Assembly (NCBI GenBank): GCA_024398595.1
Contig: JAKSIX010000014.1
Coordinates: 1-45,763 of the forward strand
Origin: Bacteroidaceae bacterium
Lineage (GTDB): Bacteria; Bacteroidota; Bacteroidia; Bacteroidales; Bacteroidaceae
Reading direction: 5' to 3'
DNA length: 45,763 bases
Numbering within the stretch: the stretch's first letter is position 1; every line of letters starts with the position of its first letter. The notes under the pieces were generated by a model. That model did no database searches, was not told the DNA's origin, and saw only the letters and a list, made by a program, of their open reading frames with translations. The position numbers were made by a program, and so were the translations under genes. Positions 35,829-44,035 of this stretch are shown one piece after another.

Positions 35829-38075
35829 TTAATGCTGGCGGCAGAATACAGGAATCCGCTCTATCGTGACAGGAATGTCATACTCCGCTCCACCCTTGTA
35901 GAATGTTCCGTCCCAGAAATCAGTCCACCCTTTCTCATTTACAGGCAGATATACACGGACCGTATTGACATTCTCCTCCGTAACGGGACATACCAGATAA
36001 TCCGGTCCGAACATATACTCACATTCCTGAGCAAGCGCGCGCTGATCCTCCGGAAAATCAAACAGCAGAGGACGCATCATCGTATAGCCCTCGGAAGACA
36101 CCTTTTCCGCACAATCCAGAATGTAAGGCATCAGCTTGTATCTGAGTCTGATGAAATCCGTCATAATCCGCCGGGTCTCCTTGCTGTAGCGCCAGGGCTC
36201 GGTCTGGCTCATATAGCCGTGTACACGCATAAACGGCAGGAATGTGGCCACCTGCACCCAGCGTATCATACGCTTCTGATAGGCCTCGTCAGTATATTGG
36301 TCCGATGGGCGGAAGAATCCTCCTGCATCGAATGTCCACCACGGCAGTCCGGCGGCCATCTGACCGAGTCCGCCTATTATCTGATTCTTCAAGGTGATAA
36401 GGTCATTGCCCACATCGCCGGACCACGTCACTACTCCGTATTTCTGCATTCCGGTAAATGCGCTGCGGGTAAGAATGACAGGCTCATCGCCGTTCAATGC
36501 AGCCTTCAAGCCGCCATACATCGTGCGGTTCACCATCAGCGGATATACATCGCGATAGAACTCTCCTGGAAGCAGGCTATCACCTACCTTGCGCCCGCGT
36601 AAATCATCGTTCTCAGGCTCAGTGGCATCAAACCACCAGGCGTCAATATTGTAGCGTGTCAGACTGTCCAGGAAATTCTGCAGATAGAACTCACGCGCCT
36701 CCGGCTTGAAGAAATCTATCCAGTCCGTTCCTTTTACATAGTAGTCTTTTGCCTCCAACTGACGGCCAAGCACTGACGGTCTGTCAACCTTGGACCATAC
36801 GGACAGCATCAGACGCACGTCATTCCGGTGAAGTTCCGCCGTCAATGCCGCAGGGTCAGGATAGCGGTCCTCATCAAAACGCATTGCATTCCATCCGTAC
36901 TTGCCCCACCACTGCCAGTCCTGGACTATCACACTCAGAGGAATGTCATTTTCCTGAAATCCGCGCATATTCTCCAGTATCTCGTCCTGCGTATTGTATC
37001 TCTCGCGACAATGGATATAGCCGAACATCCAGTCCTGCATACGCGGAACCTGCCCTGTCAATGCGCGGAATGAGCGCATCACATCGTCAGCCCCTCCGGC
37101 GAACACGGTGTAGTCCAATGCAGTTGCAACCGGCGAGCGGAATGTGGTAGTACCGTCATCCCTGCGCCATCTGATTGTCGGATGGTCACCCATTGAGCCA
37201 CGTACCTCCACCTTATGTTCTCCGGCAGCCAGCACAGCAAGAGCCGACGATGTAGGCGGCAGCCACGTATTGTTTGCATCTATCAGAACGCTGTCATCTA
37301 TGGCCAGATAATGCTTGCGGGCCATTGTCTGACCGACATCCAACAGGATTGAATACAGCCCGTCCTCAGGTATGCTTATAACACCTGTGTAATTGCCGAA
37401 GCTGCGGCGCTCACGCCTGTTGCCGGAAGTGCCGGTAGCATCAACAATGACTGACTGCCCGTCAGCACTGCCCTGAGTGAGTTCAATGACATTGTCCGCC
37501 GGATTGAAATCAGTCAGACCATAGTTGTTCCACAGCAGGCCGTAGCCTTTGCCGGACAGTATGAACGGTATGGATATCTGCGTATTGACCTGAGTCAGAC
37601 GACGTGTAAGTCCCTTCACATTGAGATGGCCGTCCTGAAACTGTCCTGTGCCCAACAGCACCTCATCGGCAGGCGACTCAAAGCTCTGGCTGACACTTAG
37701 ACACGGTTCTCCCTGCACTTCTGAGCGAATGATATCACGTCCGCTCTCACGCAGCAGAAGCCTGCCGTCCGCCGCATAGAAACTCAGCAGATCAGTCGTG
37801 GCATCATATTCTGCACTGATACCCTTCAGATTCAATGTGGTCTTGCCTCCGCGTCTGCGCACTTTGTACTTTCGAGTTCCGACATTCTCCGTATATACCA
37901 GTTCCTCCAATTGCGGAAGCTGGTCGTCACCGGCGATTCTGACGCGTATTGAACTATCCGTCAGCGGAGTAAGTACAAGCGTACCGCTAACGGAATTGAT
38001 GCTGACATCCTGCGCATGGCAGATGTCACACGTCAGTACGAGAAGCATACTGACGCTCCATAAAAATCTATTCAT
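35829..38075 (-). CDS. GH31 alpha-glycosidase with PA14 insert, C-terminally shortened
   Basis: Encodes 748 residues. A signal peptide (1-22) is followed by an N-terminal beta-sandwich with a PA14-like insert (about 220-320: YTGVISIPEDGLYSILL through EVRGSMGDHPTIRW). The catalytic TIM barrel (345-640) has nucleophile Asp483 in WFDATEPEN and acid/base Asp554 in TWSGDVGND. The domain order matches the Bacteroides alpha-xylosidases of the PA14 type, which are about 950 residues. Here the protein stops at IPVFCRQH, within the proximal beta domain, and the distal C-terminal domain is missing. It lies five bases after GH95. Alpha-xylosidase is favoured over alpha-glucosidase by architecture and neighbours only. 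Confidence 0.9.
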   Translation of the reverse strand: MNRFLWSVSMLLVLTCDICHAQDVSINSVSGTLVLTPLTDSSIRVRIAGDDQLPQLEELVYTENVGTRKYKVRRRGGKTTLNLKGISAEYDATTDLLSFYAADGRLLLRESGRDIIRSEVQGEPCLSVSQSFESPADEVLLGTGQFQDGHLNVKGLTRRLTQVNTQISIPFILSGKGYGLLWNNYGLTDFNPADNVIELTQGSADGQSVIVDATGTSGNRRERRSFGNYTGVISIPEDGLYSILLDVGQTMARKHYLAIDDSVLIDANNTWLPPTSSALAVLAAGEHKVEVRGSMGDHPTIRWRRDDGTTTFRSPVATALDYTVFAGGADDVMRSFRALTGQVPRMQDWMFGYIHCRERYNTQDEILENMRGFQENDIPLSVIVQDWQWWGKYGWNAMRFDEDRYPDPAALTAELHRNDVRLMLSVWSKVDRPSVLGRQLEAKDYYVKGTDWIDFFKPEAREFYLQNFLDSLTRYNIDAWWFDATEPENDDLRGRKVGDSLLPGEFYRDVYPLMVNRTMYGGLKAALNGDEPVILTRSAFTGMQKYGVVTWSGDVGNDLITLKNQIIGGLGQMAAGLPWWTFDAGGFFRPSDQYTDEAYQKRMIRWVQVATFLPFMRVHGYMSQTEPWRYSKETRRIMTDFIRLRYKLMPYILDCAEKVSSEGYTMMRPLLFDFPEDQRALAQECEYMFGPDYLVCPVTEENVNTVRVYLPVNEKGWTDFWDGTFYKGGAEYDIPVTIERIPVFCRQH

Positions 38076-38080
38076 ATTGA

Positions 38081-40540
38081 TTATTCAGGGGTAAATGTGT
38101 ATGTCTTGCCAGCCTTGGTGACTATGTCGTACTCGTAGCATCCGGCAGGAACGATACTGTTCCCATATCCGTACGCAGGAGCCAGAAGAGCATTCGGGCA
38201 AGGACCTTCCGCCTTCTGCAATCCCTTCAACGGCACGGACGAGCGTATTCTCAGCGTACCGCCAATTGTCGACTTGACACTGGCCGACACGAGTCTGCCG
38301 TCCTTCCACTCCATATCCACTATGAAGCCGCCACGCGCACGCAGTCCGATTACACTGCCGTTTGCCCATACATCGGGCAATGCAGGCAGAAAATGCACGG
38401 CACCGTCCTGACTCTGCAGAAGCATCTCGGCAATACCTGCCGCAGCTCCGAAGTTTCCGTCAATCTGGAACGGCGGATGTGCATCGAACAGATTCGGATA
38501 TGTACGTCCGTTAGGATTGTAGCGTGCACGCTGTCCGCCGGTATTACCGTCAGGAAGCAGACGCAGCATATTGCTCAATATCGTGTAGGCGTGATTGCCG
38601 TCGTGCATACGGGCCCAGAAATTGACTTTCCAGCCGAGACTCCAGCCTGTGGCCATATCACCACGCTGAATCAAGGTGTTACGCGCTCCTTCAAACAGTT
38701 CCGGAGTATAGTACTCGCTAATCTGATTTGACGGATAGAGTCCGTACAGATGTGAAATATGGCGATGCTGGTCCTTCGGATCATCCATATCCTCAATCCA
38801 CTCCTGAAGCTGACCATACTGTCCGACCTTCATCGGAGGAAGCTTTGCGATGGCATTCTTGAGAGACAGGCGATATTCTGCATCTATTCCAAGTATCTCC
38901 GAAGCCATCACCACACTGCCCAATGCGTCAAAGACAATCTGATTGTCCATAGTACAACCGGCCGTGACCGTAGAACGCTTGCCAACTCCACCATGTTCAG
39001 GGCTGACCGACGGGGCCACTACCAGATAGCCGTTGTTCGGATCCGTCACCATAAAATCCATATAGAAATCGGCGGCACCCTTCAGGACCGGATACCACTC
39101 ACTCAGGAACTTCCTGTCTCCGGTAAACAGATAATGCTGCCACAGATGCGTGGCAAGCCAGGCACCTCCGTTGACGTACATACCCCAGGTAGCACCATCT
39201 ACCGGACCTGACGAACGCCAGATGTCGGTATTGTGATGAGCCACCCAACCGCCACAACCGTACATTTCCTCTGCCGTCTCTGCACCGTTTACAGTAAGGT
39301 CGCGTATCATCGAGAACAAAGGTTCCACACTTTCCGTCAGTCCTGATGTCTCTGCCGGCCAATAGTTCATCTGCGCATTTATGTTGATTGTGTACTTGGC
39401 ATCCCACGGAGCATCAGCCTGATTATTCCACACTCCCTGCAGGTTAGCCGCCTGCCCGCCGGGTTGTGACGAACTGATAAGCAGATAACGTCCGTAATTG
39501 TACATCAGTGCCACCATACCGTAGTCATCGCTTCCATAGCTGGCATCCAGACGCTTGTCCGTAGGCAACGATGAATTTGCACCGTCAGCCAAATGCAGTC
39601 TTACGCGGCCATACTGCGCAGTATAAGCCGCCAAATGACGTTTCAGCAGTTTGTCGTACTTGATTTTCACGGCTGCATTCAGGACATCGTCATTCGTCTT
39701 GTGGGCATTACCGGACACATCCTTGAAATTGACAAAGTTGGTGGCCGAGGTAATAAACAATGTGGCACTCGTAGCATCCGACACGGACAATGTGGCATCA
39801 TCCGCACTCACCTTTCCGTCAGACAGCACTACTATCCGGCACTCGGCATTCAGAGCCGCCTTTATTCCTTCGTGATCCACACCTTTTATAATAGCAGTCA
39901 TCACATTTCCGTCTGCCGTGACATCTGCGCCAAGCACACAGTCATACGAGAGTTTGAAGTTGAGCGCACCGGCCTTATCGGCATCTATTTTCTCCACAAT
40001 GACCTTGTCAGGTATTGACGCAAATGCCCTACGTGTATATCCGACACCATTCGCCGTATACGTCGTTGTGTTTATCGCAGTCTCAAGATTCAACTCACGG
40101 CGATAATTCTCCACTTCCCCGCCTACGCCTTCAAAATCAATGAACAGGCTGCCGAGTGTCAGATATTTCATTCCGTGGGGGCCCACTATTATATCTTTAT
40201 TGATAATATCCTCGGCCTCTTTCTCTTTGCCCTCGAATATCAGCCTGCGAACCTCGTCCAAACGCTCAAGCGCACGGGGGCTGTTGTTATTGTGGGGTCC
40301 GCCGCTCCAGAATGTCTCATCATTGAGTTGGATTTCCTCACGCTGAGTACCGCCATACACCATTGCACCCATCTTGGAGTTACCGAGCGGAAGTGACTGC
40401 AACCACGAGGTGGCCGGAGCATCGTACCACAGCATATTGTCCGCATCGGCCGTTATCTGCGCATCACACACAGTAATGTTTCCGGCGAATGCCAACAAAG
40501 CAGATGCTGCAAGAGTCTTGAGATAAGTATTCGTACACAT
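38081..40540 (-). CDS. GH95 alpha-L-fucosidase/alpha-L-galactosidase, secreted
   Basis: Encodes 819 residues, full length. A signal peptide (about 1-27) is followed by an N-terminal beta region with [14 protein letters not shown] and [17 protein letters not shown]. The (alpha/alpha)6 barrel carries the paired Asn386 and Asn388 in [17 protein letters not shown], Glu580 in [10 protein letters not shown], and the Asp of [11 protein letters not shown] (Asp694). These positions correspond to the catalytic residues described for the Bifidobacterium enzyme AfcA. GH95 acts on alpha-1,2-fucose or alpha-L-galactose, the latter in complex arabinoxylan and some xyloglucans. It is the first gene of a two-gene transcript with GH31. 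Confidence 0.95.
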   Translation of the reverse strand: MCTNTYLKTLAASALLAFAGNITVCDAQITADADNMLWYDAPATSWLQSLPLGNSKMGAMVYGGTQREEIQLNDETFWSGGPHNNNSPRALERLDEVRRLIFEGKEKEAEDIINKDIIVGPHGMKYLTLGSLFIDFEGVGGEVENYRRELNLETAINTTTYTANGVGYTRRAFASIPDKVIVEKIDADKAGALNFKLSYDCVLGADVTADGNVMTAIIKGVDHEGIKAALNAECRIVVLSDGKVSADDATLSVSDATSATLFITSATNFVNFKDVSGNAHKTNDDVLNAAVKIKYDKLLKRHLAAYTAQYGRVRLHLADGANSSLPTDKRLDASYGSDDYGMVALMYNYGRYLLISSSQPGGQAANLQGVWNNQADAPWDAKYTININAQMNYWPAETSGLTESVEPLFSMIRDLTVNGAETAEEMYGCGGWVAHHNTDIWRSSGPVDGATWGMYVNGGAWLATHLWQHYLFTGDRKFLSEWYPVLKGAADFYMDFMVTDPNNGYLVVAPSVSPEHGGVGKRSTVTAGCTMDNQIVFDALGSVVMASEILGIDAEYRLSLKNAIAKLPPMKVGQYGQLQEWIEDMDDPKDQHRHISHLYGLYPSNQISEYYTPELFEGARNTLIQRGDMATGWSLGWKVNFWARMHDGNHAYTILSNMLRLLPDGNTGGQRARYNPNGRTYPNLFDAHPPFQIDGNFGAAAGIAEMLLQSQDGAVHFLPALPDVWANGSVIGLRARGGFIVDMEWKDGRLVSASVKSTIGGTLRIRSSVPLKGLQKAEGPCPNALLAPAYGYGNSIVPAGCYEYDIVTKAGKTYTFTPE

Positions 40541-40562
40541 ATTTCATTTGAATTATAATTCA

Positions 40563-40570
40563 CAAATATA
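40563..40570 (-). promoter_or_regulatory. Promoter of GH95-GH31 transcript
   Basis: TATATTTG on the minus strand, 22 bases before the ATG at 40540. No clear -33 element. Confidence 0.6.
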
Positions 40571-40612
40571 GGACAAATTCATTTCATTACACATTTTAAC
40601 ACTGCTTTTCAC

Positions 40613-40620
40613 TACTTTTG
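40613..40620 (+). promoter_or_regulatory. Promoter of mltG
   Basis: TACTTTTG, 17 bases before the mltG ATG. Divergent from the GH95 promoter. Confidence 0.6.
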
Positions 40621-40637
40621 CAGGACAAAATCACGAT

Positions 40638-41657
40638 ATGAATTTCTTCAAACGATATTCCTCCCTTATTCTGTGCTGCTTCATTATCGCACTGATGGCC
40701 GGAATCTGCAGATGCTGCACAATGATTGCCGCTCCGCAGATTTCCGCCGATGACTTCAGAATTTACATCACGCCGGGCGAGACCTCGCGCCAGATTGTAG
40801 ATGACATACAGAGTCACGAACCGGAAGGAACCCTGACAGGACTACGCTGGCTGCTGAAGTTCAGGAAATACGATGACAACATCAAGACAGGAAGCTACGT
40901 AATCAAAAAAGGCGCAAAGCCCATAGACATCCGGGAAATGCTCTCAAGCGGAGCCCAGACACCCGTAAATGTCGTTCTCAACAGCTGTCGCACCACGGAC
41001 AGTATGGCCGGTTCCATAGGGGCGCAGCTGATGGCTGATTCAGCCTCTGTTCAGGCTTTTCTTACAGATTCAGCATCGCTGGCATCAGTCGGTTTCACTC
41101 TTGAGACCGTCTATGAGCTGATTATTCCCAACACATACGAACTCTACTGGAACACTTCGGTCGAGTCGTTTATGAAACGGATGGCCAAGGAGCAGGAATC
41201 GTTCTGGAAGAAACGTGCCGACAAAGCCACAGGCATAGGTCTGACACCACACGAGGTTATGACGCTTGCATCCATCGTTGAGGAGGAGACAGCAAAAACT
41301 GACGAAATGCCCGTTGTTGCCGGCCTGTATATGAACCGTCTGGAACGCGGGATGCTTCTGCAGGCTGACCCTACCGTAATCTTCGCACTCGGCGGCGAAC
41401 GCCCGAAACGTGTCCTGAAAGCCCATCTGGAAGCTGACTCTCCGTACAACACCTACAAGTACGCCGGTCTGCCGCCAGCCCCAATCAGATTTGTCAGCCC
41501 GACCGCCATCAATGCCGTACTGAACTATTCCAGGCACAACTATCTGTATATGTGTGCCAAAGAGGACTTCTCAGGCTACCACAACTTCGCCGCCACCCTC
41601 TCCCGGCACAACGCCAACGCCGCCCGCTACCAGCACGCCCTTCGGGCTTCAAGATAA
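40638..41657 (+). CDS. mltG: Endolytic murein transglycosylase MltG
   Basis: Encodes 339 residues. MltG cuts nascent peptidoglycan at the inner membrane and helps set glycan strand length. One N-terminal membrane segment (about 8-27) is followed by a LysM-like region with ITPGETSRQIVDDI and KTGSYVIKKGAKPI. The YceG catalytic domain carries LIIPNTYELYWNTS, the catalytic Glu in LASIVEEETA, LQADPTVIFALG, SPYNTYKYAGLPPAPI and FSGYHNFAATLSRHN. Length and motifs are typical. It is a housekeeping gene inserted between GH95 and GH97 on the opposite strand. Confidence 0.95.
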   Translation: MNFFKRYSSLILCCFIIALMAGICRCCTMIAAPQISADDFRIYITPGETSRQIVDDIQSHEPEGTLTGLRWLLKFRKYDDNIKTGSYVIKKGAKPIDIREMLSSGAQTPVNVVLNSCRTTDSMAGSIGAQLMADSASVQAFLTDSASLASVGFTLETVYELIIPNTYELYWNTSVESFMKRMAKEQESFWKKRADKATGIGLTPHEVMTLASIVEEETAKTDEMPVVAGLYMNRLERGMLLQADPTVIFALGGERPKRVLKAHLEADSPYNTYKYAGLPPAPIRFVSPTAINAVLNYSRHNYLYMCAKEDFSGYHNFAATLSRHNANAARYQHALRASR

Positions 41658-41710
41658 GTAACTCAAGTTTCGCATGTGAAACTTGAGTTCCAGCCGTTCT
41701 CGGCTGGGTC
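41658..41710. repeat. Two-hairpin palindromic repeat, copy 2
   Basis: Directly follows the mltG stop. It is the same 53-base element as at 5684-5736 (12-base palindrome arms around GCATGT, then CCAGCCG / CGGCTGG around TTCT). A third hairpin TCCTCCCC / GGGGAGGA (41709-41727) is unique to this copy. It may end mltG transcription. Confidence 0.85.
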
Positions 41711-41755
41711 CTCCCCTGAGGGGAGGATGTAGGTGGGGGTCATACAAGGATATTA

Positions 41756-41838
41756 TTATTCAAGTTTCGCCTTGACAACCCCTGAATGACAGCAATTTGG
41801 AACTTGCGAAACTTGAATAAGCAATATTCAAGTTTGCC
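41756..41838. repeat. Inverted copies of the CAAGTTTCGC unit
   Basis: A 15-base perfect inverted repeat TTATTCAAGTTTCGC (41756-41770) / GCGAAACTTGAATAA (41806-41820) separated by 35 bases, then a further partial unit TTCAAGTTTGC near 41826-41836. The core is the same as in the palindromic repeat of copy 2. No gene lies between 41658 and 41847. Confidence 0.75.
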
Positions 41839-41847
41839 GAAGACGGG

Positions 41848-43890
41848 TCAGTCAGCGTGACGGCCGGAAAGCGGGTTCTGTTCGATGATAACGCCACCGT
41901 TCGGTGCGATTTCAATCTGGAAGCCCTTCTTTGCCTTGTATTTCACGACATTCAGAGCAGGATTCTCGAACGATGCGTCATCGGAATACACCTGTACCTC
42001 ACCATCCTTGAAGAACGGCAGGTCAATCTTCATACTGATGGGTCCCTTTGTAGCATTGATGGCCGCAACGTGCCATTCACCGTTCTTGTCCTGACGAGCC
42101 AGAATCACGTACTTGCCCGGATAGCCGGCAATGAAGCGCGTGTCAAGCCAGGTTGTCGGGACAGTCTTCAGCCAGTCCATACATATCTTCGGAGCATCCT
42201 CTATATTGTTTGGACAGATGGCGATATTCTGTATAGGATTCTGGAACAGAATCTCGGTACATAGCTGGAATATAGGGCCTGTCATCAGTTTCGATCCGCG
42301 TCCCGCGTTCTGCCTGTTGAGAATGCGGTTCATGAAACAGCCGCCGAACTCCATACAGCCCATCGTGTTGCGGATGAACGGATGCAGCGTAGCCTTGAAA
42401 GCCTCCTCGTTGCAGGCACCCTGGCCGAAATACATATTTTCCGATGCCAACACAGCCTCCGAGCCCACATAGTTGGGATACATGCGTTCCCATCCGCGAG
42501 GCATGGTACAGCCGTGGAAGATGCACATCAGGCCGTGGTCATCGGCATCACTCAGCACCTCCTCGTACAGAGTCATCGTCTCCTGCTTGTCACCGCCCCA
42601 GAAATCCACCTTGATTCCCTTGCAGCCGACCTTCTCAAGCCATGCCATCTCCTTCTTGCGCACTACGGCATTGTCCATCCTGTTTATAGGACTTTGGGTA
42701 ATGTCATTCCAGTTGCCGCTCGATGAATACCACAGGAACACATCGACATTCTTCGAGTTTGCATATTTGATGAGCTGTTCCATTCTGTCATAGCCGATGT
42801 TCTGGTCCCAGCCGGCATCTATCAGGATGTACTCGAACATCATATCCGCAGCCAGATCGATGAACTTAATCTGGTCATCCCAGTTGCAGGATGCGTCCTG
42901 CCACACAATCCAGCTCCAGGTGCTGCGTCCGTACCTGTACTTGTGGGTGGTCTCATAAACCGGCTCCACATAGTCCCACATAACGGTTGTCTCAACGATA
43001 GGCTTCAGGTCTGAGCCCACAGTAATGGTACGCCAAGGGGTAGAGCCCGGCAGACGCACAGCCGGACATACGGTACCGTTGCCGTTGTTCTCCTCCGGCA
43101 TCGGGAACTCTATTTTATAGGTGTTGTTCACGCAGTCGCTGAGTCTGGAACCGCAGTAACGGCTGCTGACACCTGTCTCGCACAACAGCACCCAACCGCT
43201 CTCACCTACGTGGAACAGACCGGGGAAGGTGTAGCCGTGACCGTAACCTGAACGCTTGTCCATAGGCCCGTCATTGGTATATCCCTCTTCATAGCTCGGT
43301 TTCGAACGCTGCCAGCCTATCATAGCATCGCTCTGGTCTGTGAGGAATGTGGTGGTTCCGTCGGGGAATGCGAATCCCGTATTCTCAAACAGCACGCGTG
43401 TACTCTTGCGCTGCTGCCCTACCGGAATGTTGTAGCGGATGGCAATGTCATTGTCACTCACACGGAACTCGAATTCAATCTTCTGCCTCGATGCATTCTG
43501 AAGAGTAATGACACGCTGCACGTATTTGTGGCTGACGTGAGCCTTCTTGATGCGGTCTGACGAATACTCTGTGACAGCCTCAGTATCCTCCACGCCGGCA
43601 AGCGTCAGATTCTTTGTGAAATCGCCCATTCCAGCCTCACGTCCCTGTGGAAGTCCCTGAAGCGTAGGCTTCGAGCCCATATCAAGCATAATGCCTATAG
43701 GCGAATCAATAAGCATCTGCTTGCCGTCGTAATTCACTGAATATGTCGGATTTTCCGTGTCTGTCAGTTTGAAAGATACTGTCAGCCTGCCGTCCGGACT
43801 CTTCAGGTCAGATATTTCACCAGTCCCGGTCTGTGCGACTGCGAACTGTGACAGCACCAGCGCAGCAATCAGAATAAAATTCTTCTTCAT
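41848..43890 (-). CDS. GH97 alpha-glycosidase (retaining, alpha-galactosidase type)
   Basis: Encodes 680 residues. Signal peptide 1-19 is followed by an N-terminal beta-super-sandwich (about 25-290), a TIM barrel (295-570) and a C-terminal greek-key domain. The barrel has LIDAGWDQ and the Asp nucleophile (about residue 429) in KGIKVDFWGGDKQ. This indicates the retaining subgroup, in contrast to SusB-type inverting GH97 with two Glu bases. The retaining members characterized in Bacteroides are alpha-galactosidases. SEAVLASENMYFGQ and NPIQNIAICPNN are also typical. It is monocistronic with a full promoter (-33 TTTG and -7 TATGTTTG). Confidence 0.92.
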   Translation of the reverse strand: MKKNFILIAALVLSQFAVAQTGTGEISDLKSPDGRLTVSFKLTDTENPTYSVNYDGKQMLIDSPIGIMLDMGSKPTLQGLPQGREAGMGDFTKNLTLAGVEDTEAVTEYSSDRIKKAHVSHKYVQRVITLQNASRQKIEFEFRVSDNDIAIRYNIPVGQQRKSTRVLFENTGFAFPDGTTTFLTDQSDAMIGWQRSKPSYEEGYTNDGPMDKRSGYGHGYTFPGLFHVGESGWVLLCETGVSSRYCGSRLSDCVNNTYKIEFPMPEENNGNGTVCPAVRLPGSTPWRTITVGSDLKPIVETTVMWDYVEPVYETTHKYRYGRSTWSWIVWQDASCNWDDQIKFIDLAADMMFEYILIDAGWDQNIGYDRMEQLIKYANSKNVDVFLWYSSSGNWNDITQSPINRMDNAVVRKKEMAWLEKVGCKGIKVDFWGGDKQETMTLYEEVLSDADDHGLMCIFHGCTMPRGWERMYPNYVGSEAVLASENMYFGQGACNEEAFKATLHPFIRNTMGCMEFGGCFMNRILNRQNAGRGSKLMTGPIFQLCTEILFQNPIQNIAICPNNIEDAPKICMDWLKTVPTTWLDTRFIAGYPGKYVILARQDKNGEWHVAAINATKGPISMKIDLPFFKDGEVQVYSDDASFENPALNVVKYKAKKGFQIEIAPNGGVIIEQNPLSGRHAD

Positions 43891-43930
43891 ACCATATATG
43901 ATTAGTCAAACAACCAAAGATTTCCAACAG

Positions 43931-43938
43931 CAAACATA
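43931..43938 (-). promoter_or_regulatory. Promoter of GH97 gene
   Basis: TATGTTTG on the minus strand, with TTTG at 43959-43962 exactly 20 bases upstream: a textbook Bacteroidetes pair. The leader is about 35 bases. Nothing else is seen in the 43891-44035 gap. Confidence 0.75.
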
Positions 43939-44035
43939 CGGAATAAAAACCATAGTACCAAACTCTACAAATGGACAACTGTCAATCCCTGATATTTTCT
44001 GGCGAACTAAGAACCTGCCGGATATGTTCCCGGAG

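Noticed and set aside
35796-36602. 268-codon plus-strand frame opposite GH31
   Set aside because: Shadow of the GH31 gene; residue composition is not protein-like.
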